A DNA stretch of 64,000 nucleotides from a bacterium UBP8_UBA817 (GTDB lineage: Bacteria > Margulisbacteria > Marinamargulisbacteria > SXXA01 > SICP01). The notes beneath the pieces were generated by a model. The model did no database searches, had not been told where the DNA came from, and saw nothing but the letters and a program-made list of their open reading frames with translations. Location: assembly GCA_945888435.1 (NCBI GenBank), contig CAMCZW010000003.1, positions 31,983 through 95,982 on the forward strand, written 5' to 3'. Below are positions 35,372-42,409 of this stretch, in pieces. The translations under genes were made by a program, and so were the position numbers. Numbering within the stretch: position 1 is the first letter of the stretch; each line of letters starts with the position of its first letter.

Positions 35372-35804
35372 ATATACCTTGAGATTGTGGCACTTCTACA
35401 TTATAGGCTTGCCCGCGATTTTTAAACCGCGCTGTCATTTTTAATAAATCTTTTTCTGCTAATTTTTGAGATAATTGCCTTGTCATCATTTTATTGTAGA
35501 ATGAATATTCTGATGCCATTGAGACTAGGCCGGTGTCTTCTCCGCCATCTTCTTCCTCACGCTCTTCTTTATTCATTTGAAGGATTGGATCATCTTCAAG
35601 CAGTGTCTTTAAAAACATTGTTTCTATAATATGAGCCTGAACCTTGGTCATTTTTTGCTCTTCAGTCATTTTATCTATGTCACTATCGTCTTGGGAGTCC
35701 ATTAAGGAATCGATATTATTCATCATCATTCCGCTCACCATATCAAATGCCATTAACTGGTGCGCATAAAACAACATCACTCCAATTAATAAGATCATTC
35801 TCAT
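35364..35804 (-). CDS. FlgJ-like rod-binding protein with signal peptide
   Basis: 146 residues with a signal peptide-like start (about 1-19, LLIGVMLFYAHQLMA). The segment AHIIETMFLKTLLEDDPI then SMASEYSFYNKMMTRQLSQK resembles the N-terminal rod-capping domain of FlgJ, which lacks the muramidase in many bacteria. It follows flgI, the usual flgJ place, with overlap. The match is weak; an unrelated periplasmic protein is possible. If it is FlgJ, the signal peptide is unusual because FlgJ is normally exported by the type III route. Confidence 0.5.
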   Translation of the reverse strand: MRMILLIGVMLFYAHQLMAFDMVSGMMMNNIDSLMDSQDDSDIDKMTEEQKMTKVQAHIIETMFLKTLLEDDPILQMNKEEREEEDGGEDTGLVSMASEYSFYNKMMTRQLSQKLAEKDLLKMTARFKNRGQAYNVEVPQSQGIYD

Positions 35805-36913
35805 AATAACACCAACTCACCGATCAATGCGCCTGACTCTTGCAGAGCCTGAATGATTGAGATTAAGTCCTTGGGTGTAGCTCCGATTTCATTGAGGGCG
35901 TTTACTAGGCCTGTTAACGTTGCGCTTGGATTAAGTAATACTAGGGGGCTTTGCGGTTCTTCAATTTGTAATGGAGATTCTGCTGCCTGATTTTGGCCGC
36001 CAATTCCTGCGCTTGCACCTTGATTTGAAATTCGAATAGAAATATTGCCATGTGTTAGTGCTGATGGGAATAATCTGACCATTTCGCCAATGACGATGGT
36101 TCCGGTTCTGGCATTAATGACTATTTTTGATGAGGCATCTGGAATTAAGGATATGTCCTGTAGTTTTGCGATGGTGTCGACCAAGTCTGCTGATTGCAAA
36201 TCTGCTAATGGAATTTTGATGGTATTAGCATCAATCGCTCTTGCCCCTGGGAATCCATTATCTTGGATGGCTTTCGCTGCTCGGGATACGGTGATGAAAT
36301 TTCGGCTATTTAGTACGATTGTAATATTGTGTTGATCTTCGAATGTCACGGGGACTTCGACTTCGACTATCCCGCCATCAGGCACACGACCTACAGTTGT
36401 TTGGTTGCGTTGGTAACTAGATGATTCACTAAATTCTGATAATCCACCAACAATGACTGGCCCTTGAGCGAGTGAATAGGTTTTAAGATCTGGCCCCTTT
36501 AGTTCTGTTGGAAGAAGTTGCCCCCCGATTAAACTGGTACTATCTCCAATTGCGGATACGGTAACAGGGATTTTTTGACCTTTTTTAATAAATGGCGGCA
36601 ATGTTGCAGATACCATGACGGATGCCACATTTCTGGATCCCAAGCCTCCGACGAGGGGAACGCCTAGTTTACCTAGCAAGTTGGCGAGAGACGCCTCTGT
36701 AAATCCTGCACTTTTAGTATCGCCCGTACCTCGCAATCCCACGACAAGGCCATATCCGATGAGACGATTTTCTCTAGCTTCGACGATATTGGCTAAATCT
36801 TTTAGCCGGACATCCATTTGGGTAATGGGATTTAATTCCTGTCCGATAAGACTTGCTGGAATTAATAGTCCTACGACTAATGCAATAATTAATGATGTAT
36901 TTTTGTTTTTCAT
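35801..36913 (-). CDS. flgI: Flagellar P-ring protein FlgI
   Basis: About 370 residues from the ATG at 36913 (TAATG overlap with flgH); a start at 36925 would add four residues. Signal peptide about 1-25. Family blocks: DVRLKDLANIVEARENRLIG, YGLVVGLRGTGDTKSAGFT, NVASVMVSATLPPFIKKGQK, ASKIVINARTGTIVIGEMVR. Forms the peptidoglycan-level bushing around the rod. Normal length. The C-terminal region NALNEIGATPKDLISIIQAL is intact. Confidence 0.95.
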   Translation of the reverse strand: MKNKNTSLIIALVVGLLIPASLIGQELNPITQMDVRLKDLANIVEARENRLIGYGLVVGLRGTGDTKSAGFTEASLANLLGKLGVPLVGGLGSRNVASVMVSATLPPFIKKGQKIPVTVSAIGDSTSLIGGQLLPTELKGPDLKTYSLAQGPVIVGGLSEFSESSSYQRNQTTVGRVPDGGIVEVEVPVTFEDQHNITIVLNSRNFITVSRAAKAIQDNGFPGARAIDANTIKIPLADLQSADLVDTIAKLQDISLIPDASSKIVINARTGTIVIGEMVRLFPSALTHGNISIRISNQGASAGIGGQNQAAESPLQIEEPQSPLVLLNPSATLTGLVNALNEIGATPKDLISIIQALQESGALIGELVLL

Positions 36914-37527
36914 TAGAATAGCCATCCAAATACTCGGGTGAGTAATCCAGGACTTTGTTTTTGATTAACAACCCCGGCGCCAATAATTGAGACTTCTGCT
37001 TTTGCGAGCTGATATGAGAATACTGTATTTCTTGGAGAGATATCCTGAGGCCTTACAATTCCTGAAATCCGAATGGTTTGGACTTCATTGTTTACTTTGA
37101 CGTGATGCTCACCCAAAATAAAAATATTTCCAGAATCCAGGATTTCGGTGACGACTGCAGTAATGACGGCTCGAACCTGACTTCGACGCGATGTTTGACC
37201 TAGCCCTCTGTAATTTTCTTCGCCATTGAGTTCAAAATCATATTGTCTGCGGTCAGTGTCATTCCCTAAAAGACTGGCAATACGATCCCATGCGGAGAGG
37301 AAATTAGCTGCGATTCCGGACTGTTTGGATGTTCTGGTTGAGGCTTCTTGGGCAGCTGAGGTGCTTTCGGAGATTTGGACGGTGATGATATCTCCGACCT
37401 GAATTTGTCGTTGCCCTGGAGTATATAGTGATTGCCCCGGTGCCCATAAAGAATCTGGGATAATCGGAGTGGTGCCACACACCATCAATGCGATACTAAT
37501 ACAGAGTATTAACTTCAATTGTTTCAT
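36913..37527 (-). CDS. flgH: Flagellar L-ring protein FlgH
   Basis: 204 residues, outer-membrane ring. Signal region with a possible lipidation Cys at 17 (ALMVCGT; the residue before Cys is Val, atypical). Family blocks: SLWAPGQSLYTPGQRQIQVG, DIITVQISESTSA, NIFILGEHHVKVNNEVQTIR, ISGIVRPQDISPRNTVFSYQ. The presence of an intact L-ring proves that the structure is meant to cross an outer membrane. Overlaps flgA by about 30 bases. Confidence 0.95.
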   Translation of the reverse strand: MKQLKLILCISIALMVCGTTPIIPDSLWAPGQSLYTPGQRQIQVGDIITVQISESTSAAQEASTRTSKQSGIAANFLSAWDRIASLLGNDTDRRQYDFELNGEENYRGLGQTSRRSQVRAVITAVVTEILDSGNIFILGEHHVKVNNEVQTIRISGIVRPQDISPRNTVFSYQLAKAEVSIIGAGVVNQKQSPGLLTRVFGWLF

Positions 37528-38269
37528 TATTAATTACAGTCCCCTCAAGCATTTTACCACTGTCTAATAGAGTTTTGGCCTTAATTCGTTGGCCTAAATA
37601 TCCATTTTCCATTGCCTTCACTTTGATGTTGAGGCCAAATCCTCGTTTTTGTATTTTAGCACTGATTACCTGTCCTGAGCGAATAGTTGGTATTCTCCGA
37701 ATTTGATAGGGAGTAATGACCGATCCATCCTGTAAAGCGATCATGGTTTCATAGCCTACAATCTCGTGTAAATTTCGGATTCGATTTTGAGGAAATCCGT
37801 TAATACTTTCGTAATATTGGTTGACTTGACTATCGTCAATTATGCTTCCCTTTTCTATTTGCCCGCTGGCTTTAAATACCTTTCCAAAGACGTTGACATG
37901 AAGATGTATTGGAAGCTGGTAAATCTCTTTACCAGCGTCATCTGAGAATACGACAGGAAGAATATGATTACCTCCAAAGGTGGCCTTTTCTTGTATTTTG
38001 ACGGTGAATTTTGTTGCAGTTTTTGGAACTCTATCTACATTTTCGGGTTTTACTTTAACTTGAATATCTTTGGTCACAATATCAGGGTCTTTCAAAATAT
38101 GAGTGATCACTCTTTTTTGAACATACTGAGAGAGCGTTTCTGATGTAATTATTGCATGCAAAGGAGTCATACCGCTGAGTGCCAGCAGTATGATAATAAG
38201 CCCACCCCCAACGACGCGGCGCGTCACTCCCCTCACTATGCCCCTAGGATTTCGGGATGTCCTGGGCAT
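37496..38269 (-). CDS. flgA: FlgA-like P-ring chaperone with SAF domain
   Basis: 257 residues. Basic N-terminus followed by a hydrophobic signal (about 20-38, LIIILLALSGM). The C-terminal SAF-type domain contains ASGQIEKGSIIDDSQVN, NRIRNLHEIVGYETMIALQD and IPTIRSGQVISAKIQKRGFG, then the conserved AMENGYLGQRIKAKTLLDSG. FlgA assists P-ring assembly in the periplasm. The long basic n-region may reflect a start placed too far upstream (it overlaps flgG). Order flgG-flgA-flgH-flgI is standard. Confidence 0.9.
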   Translation of the reverse strand: MPRTSRNPRGIVRGVTRRVVGGGLIIILLALSGMTPLHAIITSETLSQYVQKRVITHILKDPDIVTKDIQVKVKPENVDRVPKTATKFTVKIQEKATFGGNHILPVVFSDDAGKEIYQLPIHLHVNVFGKVFKASGQIEKGSIIDDSQVNQYYESINGFPQNRIRNLHEIVGYETMIALQDGSVITPYQIRRIPTIRSGQVISAKIQKRGFGLNIKVKAMENGYLGQRIKAKTLLDSGKMLEGTVINNETIEVNTLY

Positions 38270-39050
38270 TTTTCACGATATCGGCTGCGGAGTTAATTGC
38301 ACCGGCCATTAACTCGAACATCCGTTGGGTATGCATCATATCTACCATTTCTTCGATAATGTTCACGTTGGCTAGCTCTAATGCGCCTTGCTGAAGCATT
38401 CCGCGTTTTTCCTGTTCTGGACTACCAACTGATGGCTCGCCGGCTTGAGGTGTTGCTCGATATAGGTTTTGACCAATACTTCTTAAATCTTGTGGGCTTT
38501 CAAATTTAGCAATTAAAATTTGCCCAACTTGTCTTGGATTTGCATCTTGAGTGGTGTGAACAAATACTTCACCATTATTGCGGATACTAATATCTTGTAC
38601 ATTGGTTGGGATTCGTAATTCCGGCTGAAGCGGATGACCATGCATATCTGTAACTAGCCCTTGCTGGTTTTGCTTGAGATTTCCGGCTCTGGCGTAAGCC
38701 GTCGATCCATCGGGCATCAAAAATTGAAAAAATCCTTCGCCTTGTATGGCCACGTCTAATTCTCGATTGGTCATATTCAGTGCGCCTTGCTTCATATCTT
38801 TTTGGATTTCGGCGATTCTCATCCCTGTTCCAAATTCTGGGTAGAATTGTTTTTTTCTTCTGAGAGGAACATTGGGATCTTCAAATTCTGCAATAACCCT
38901 TTCCATAACTTGTGGGAAAAGACTTTCCATCTCCATAGTTTTTCGTTTGTGGCCAGGAGTTTCAATGTTGGCGACGTTATCGGTGATATTTTGCATTCGA
39001 CGTTGTAAGGCAAAGGTTAGGGATTTCCCCATAAATATCTGGGCTTGCAT
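38244..39050 (-). CDS. flgG: Distal rod protein FlgG
   Basis: 268 residues without signal peptide. N-terminal helix and MQNITDNVANIETPGHKRKT, the beta domain with LDVAIQGEGFFQFLMPDGST and YARAGNLKQNQQG, RSIGQNLYRATPQAGEP, and C-terminal LQQGALELANVNIIEEMVDM are typical FlgG. It is followed by flgA. The lack of a signal peptide means that this subunit would still need type III export, unlike FlgB, FlgC and the FlgF-like protein here. Confidence 0.92.
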   Translation of the reverse strand: MQAQIFMGKSLTFALQRRMQNITDNVANIETPGHKRKTMEMESLFPQVMERVIAEFEDPNVPLRRKKQFYPEFGTGMRIAEIQKDMKQGALNMTNRELDVAIQGEGFFQFLMPDGSTAYARAGNLKQNQQGLVTDMHGHPLQPELRIPTNVQDISIRNNGEVFVHTTQDANPRQVGQILIAKFESPQDLRSIGQNLYRATPQAGEPSVGSPEQEKRGMLQQGALELANVNIIEEMVDMMHTQRMFELMAGAINSAADIVKNAQDIPKS

Positions 39051-39091
39051 TTATTTTATCCTCCTATTTGATAATTTTTTATTGGTCATTT

Positions 39092-39892
39092 CTATTTAAT
39101 GTCTCCACCAGTTTTGAGGATTGCATCGGTGGCTTTAATGGCCTTAACAGCGGTTTCAAATGCCCGTTGCGTAATAATCATTTGCATTAACTGTTGGACG
39201 ATATTCACGTTTGAAAATTCGAGAGATCTTTGTCGTACAGTACCGGCATTTTGCTCACCGGCTTGACTGATGACGGGGTCGCCTGAAGAAACTGTATCTC
39301 GGTACATATTTTGACCGATTGAGACTAAACCTTCTTCATTTTGGAATGTGGCCAAGGACATTTGACCAATTTCTCTTGGAATTGTTTCACCGCTTACTTG
39401 TGCAAAAACACGACCTTCTTCGTTTACGATGATGTCATTGGCGTCTCTTGGGACTTGGATTGTGGGTTCAAGTGGATACCCTGCTGCGTTGAGGACATTG
39501 CCGTTGGCATCTTGGTGAAAATTGCCTGCGCGTCCGTAGACAATTTGACCATCTGGAGTTCTAAACTGGAACATCCCTCTGCCTTGGATGGCAAAGTCTA
39601 GTGATCGGTTGGTAATTTCGATAGTACCTTGTGCCATATTTCGCACAATTTCGGAGACACGGACCCCTTGACCTTGTTCGTTGTAGGTTCGTCTTTCTTT
39701 TCCTGGAGGGACATTGGCGTCTTCAAATTCGGATAATGTCCGCTCGAAGACCATTGGGAACAAGTTTTCCATATGGACGCTTTGCTCTTTGTGTCCAAGG
39801 GTATTGGCGTTGGCCACGTTGTCTGCGATAACCTGCATCTCTCTTTCGAATGCATATGTTGCCGATTTTGCCATTTGTAACTGAACGATCAT
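39092..39892 (-). CDS. FlgG/FlgF family rod protein, second copy
   Basis: 266 residues, paralogue of the adjacent FlgG with the same layout: MQVIADNVANANTLGHKEQS, LDFAIQGRGMFQFRTPDGQI, YGRAGNFHQDANGNVLNAAG, VSIGQNMYRDTVSSGDPVIS, LEFSNVNIVQQLMQMIITQR. It could fill the FlgF role. No signal peptide. TPG of the usual NTPG block is TLG here. Confidence 0.85.
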   Translation of the reverse strand: MIVQLQMAKSATYAFEREMQVIADNVANANTLGHKEQSVHMENLFPMVFERTLSEFEDANVPPGKERRTYNEQGQGVRVSEIVRNMAQGTIEITNRSLDFAIQGRGMFQFRTPDGQIVYGRAGNFHQDANGNVLNAAGYPLEPTIQVPRDANDIIVNEEGRVFAQVSGETIPREIGQMSLATFQNEEGLVSIGQNMYRDTVSSGDPVISQAGEQNAGTVRQRSLEFSNVNIVQQLMQMIITQRAFETAVKAIKATDAILKTGGDIK

Positions 39893-39904
39893 GTTATTTC
39901 TCCT

Positions 39905-40726
39905 TTATGGTTGTCCGAGCTGTACTGCACTGCTCATTGCTCTTGCGACTGATTTTGCGGATTTTCCGACGGATGCTGCGGCTCTTTTTAAGAGCGCAAT
40001 ATCCCCGATAATTGCCTTCAATACGTTACTGTCTTCTAAGAATCCTTGAAAAATCCCATAGTTTACATCTCCACCGGCTTCCTCTTCTGGCACTTCGCCG
40101 GTTGCGGACACAAAAAATGACCCATTGAGTGTTACAAGTTGGTTTAATCCCTTACTAGTAAAGACGGCTGCTCTTATTTTTCCCACTTCTTCGTCTCCGG
40201 CAAACACGACACCTGATTTACTTACCGACAGCTTTGTTCCAGTAGTGACAGTGATATATCCGCCGCCATTGGCATTAACAAAAGGATAGGACCCCTGGAA
40301 GGTCACAAGCCGGTTTCTGGCATCGATCCGCATCCGACCATCTCGGGTATAGGCATAGGTGGTGGGAAACTGGACGACGAAAAATCCAGCACTATTGGCA
40401 TCTAAATAAATATCCATATCTCGGTGAGTTTCTACGGGGGGGCCACCTCTCCAACGATAAAAGGCGTCCATCTTAACAATACCGGTGTCTTTTTCTCGGA
40501 CGTTATAACCGCCGGTTTCAACGTATCCCGGGGTATTCATGTTAAGGGTATAGAAAATATACATGGTATCTTGCACCTGGTGAGACCGTAGACCTTCCAT
40601 ACTGACCTTGAGGGCAGGATCTAAAATCTCGTCATATTCCCAGTCTTGGCTTATTGCGGGAATCGCTGTGAGTAATAACAATAGACCGATAACAATCGGG
40701 AATAGTTTTTTACGGAGTTGCAACAC
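39905..40726 (-). CDS. FlgF/FlgG-like protein with Sec-type signal peptide
   Basis: 273 residues, start GTG at 40726 (or TTG 40723). A clear signal peptide (about 1-26: KKLFPIVIGLLLLLTAIPAI, then SQ/D) precedes a flagellar rod N-terminus: LKVSMEGLRSHQVQDTMYIF, NMNTPGYVETGGYNV. The central domain has DMDIYLDANSAGFFVVQFPT, YAYTRDGRMRIDARNRLVTF, the FlgF/G signature. The C-terminus (EDSNVLKAIIGDIALLKRAA) replaces the usual ASNVN...MI..QRAYE. Third FlgF/G-family member in a row. Together with FlgB and FlgC it forms a set of Sec-targeted rod proteins. Confidence 0.8.
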   Translation of the reverse strand: MLQLRKKLFPIVIGLLLLLTAIPAISQDWEYDEILDPALKVSMEGLRSHQVQDTMYIFYTLNMNTPGYVETGGYNVREKDTGIVKMDAFYRWRGGPPVETHRDMDIYLDANSAGFFVVQFPTTYAYTRDGRMRIDARNRLVTFQGSYPFVNANGGGYITVTTGTKLSVSKSGVVFAGDEEVGKIRAAVFTSKGLNQLVTLNGSFFVSATGEVPEEEAGGDVNYGIFQGFLEDSNVLKAIIGDIALLKRAAASVGKSAKSVARAMSSAVQLGQP

Positions 40727-40758
40727 GAAGGTAATTGTATCACCTACAGAACTTTTTT

Positions 40759-41157
40759 CTAGGATTTATTTTGGCTGTGTTTTTTCTTGATTTCGAGTTT
40801 TTTCTTGGCGAGTTTATCGAGTTGATATACGAAGGCCAGAACTTCAGCGATGATGGCGTATAACTCAGCCGGAACTTCTGCATCGAATTCTAGTTTGGAG
40901 AGCATTTCAGCCAATGTTTTATCTTCGTAGAATGGGACCTGGTTTTCTTCGGCAATTCTTAAGATTTCTTCGGCGATTCCGCCTCTTCCACTGGCGACAA
41001 TGCGAGGAGCGCGGTCTTTTTTGACATCATATTTGATAGCAATGGCTTTGAGCTTGGCTTTGTCGGGTAAGGTTAACTCATCGACATATTTTTTAATTTG
41101 TCTTTTTGTGACTTTTTTACTCTCTTCCGGTTGAATATCTTTGGGATTACCGCTCAT
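40759..41157 (-). CDS. Stand-alone FlhB C-terminal domain protein (FlhX/YlqH type)
   Basis: 132 residues, cytoplasmic, no membrane helix. KLKAIAIKYDVKKDRAPRIV, ASGRGGIAEEILRIAEENQV, PFYEDKTLAEMLSKLEFDAE, VPAELYAIIAEVLAFVYQL match the C-terminal half of the FlhB cytoplasmic domain, after the NPTH autocleavage site, which is absent. Such proteins (FlhX, Bacillus YlqH) can replace the cleaved FlhB peptide in substrate-specificity switching. The pairing with an FliK-like gene immediately upstream repeats the Bacillus ylqG-ylqH arrangement. Confidence 0.85.
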   Translation of the reverse strand: MSGNPKDIQPEESKKVTKRQIKKYVDELTLPDKAKLKAIAIKYDVKKDRAPRIVASGRGGIAEEILRIAEENQVPFYEDKTLAEMLSKLEFDAEVPAELYAIIAEVLAFVYQLDKLAKKKLEIKKKHSQNKS

Positions 41158-42401
41158 ACCTCTGCACTCACTCTCGAAATTGAATTTAAGTCGAATGTCG
41201 GAAGCAGCATTTTTTTAATATCCACTTTTCGTCTCACTCTCTGAATGCCCATGGTTTTATAATCCTGGGCTTCCATGCGCTCGAGTAAGTCTTTTTGCAT
41301 TTCCATGATATTTTTTTCGGTGTCATATCTTTCAACGTGAAATGTGTACCATATTTTTTTATCTAAAATGTCCATGATGACGGTAATTTCGCCAAGATCT
41401 TCGGTTTCAAATTTGAGGACGATACGGGTTTTTTTAGGATCAAATTTATCCTTTTTTTGCCGGGGATCTTTTCGGATTAAAATATCGATATTTTTTTTGT
41501 TTCCAAATGGATTTGGGATTTGCCAGTATCCAAATTTTTCATCGAGAGACATTTGGGCTTTTTCAGCATCCATACTAAGGATGGCTTGAGCGGTCACTGA
41601 TTCGATAAAGCCTTTTGTAAGCCCCTGTAACTCTTTAAATGCGTCTTTGAGTGGACCTACATTTTGACGTCCGGCAGTGACCCGTTCTTCGGCCCCTTTT
41701 AGGAATCCGAGTAGTGCTTGAAACTCTTTTAGGGTTTCGTTTCGATCAAAAATATGAAGGTTATTTTCGCCCTGCCCAAATTTTTTATTGAGCTTTTGAA
41801 GTTTTTCATCCAATTGAGAAATGATGCTGGACATGCCGGTGAATAATCCTTGAGAAAATAATTCCTGGAATGTGTTCATTATGCTTTGGAATTGGCTTAA
41901 TCCATTACTTAAGGCTGTAGATTTATCTGAAATATTGCCTTGGCGATTTAAGAATGAGGCAAGAGAATCGACTGTACGAGGCGCATTTTTAAGCCCCTTT
42001 GACATCGTGATGACAGCGGACTCAATTCCATTGGGTTGGCGAGTGGTGGTTTTGAGCCTTGCAACCATATCCATATTGGAGTTGGATGCTTCGACGCCAT
42101 ATCTAATGAGGGTAATCATGGTTTCCTGATTTTCTCGAGTAATGGGACGGCCCATGGCTAATAGTTGCTGATTAATATCTCGTTGATTGATTGCCCGTGA
42201 AATTGTGGGTCTTTCTTGGGGAGTTGTTGGCGTTGTTGCTGGAGGTGCTTGGGTTGGCGCCGGTTGAACGCCTTGCGGGCCTCGAGTGGATGGTGCGGAG
42301 ACGTTAGGATTCCCCCCCTCTGATGGTTGAGCAGGGTTTAAGCTTCCTCCTGACCAAGGGTTTGAGGAGACTCTTCCGGTACCGCCTATTGGTGCTGACA
42401 T
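41154..42401 (-). CDS. FliK-like protein (hook-length control domain, YlqG type)
   Basis: 415 residues. N-terminal 70 residues are Pro/Gly/Ser/Thr-rich and disordered; a helical middle part (about 80-260); the C-terminus (about 300-395) has KKTRIVLKFETEDLGEITVI, MDILDKKIWYTFHVERYDTE, LLERMEAQDYKTMGIQRVR, resembling the Flg_hook domain of FliK that contacts FlhB. Overlaps the FlhX-type gene by four bases. The domain match is by pattern only, so moderate. A FliK-like switch implies some type III export even though several rod proteins carry Sec signals. Confidence 0.6.
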   Translation of the reverse strand: MSAPIGGTGRVSSNPWSGGSLNPAQPSEGGNPNVSAPSTRGPQGVQPAPTQAPPATTPTTPQERPTISRAINQRDINQQLLAMGRPITRENQETMITLIRYGVEASNSNMDMVARLKTTTRQPNGIESAVITMSKGLKNAPRTVDSLASFLNRQGNISDKSTALSNGLSQFQSIMNTFQELFSQGLFTGMSSIISQLDEKLQKLNKKFGQGENNLHIFDRNETLKEFQALLGFLKGAEERVTAGRQNVGPLKDAFKELQGLTKGFIESVTAQAILSMDAEKAQMSLDEKFGYWQIPNPFGNKKNIDILIRKDPRQKKDKFDPKKTRIVLKFETEDLGEITVIMDILDKKIWYTFHVERYDTEKNIMEMQKDLLERMEAQDYKTMGIQRVRRKVDIKKMLLPTFDLNSISRVSAEV

Positions 42402-42409
42402 TGTTTTGA

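Noticed and set aside
41154..42401. FliK-like protein considered as an effector because of its Pro/Thr-rich N-terminus
   Set aside because: Position before the FlhB C-terminal homologue and Flg_hook-like end fit FliK better.
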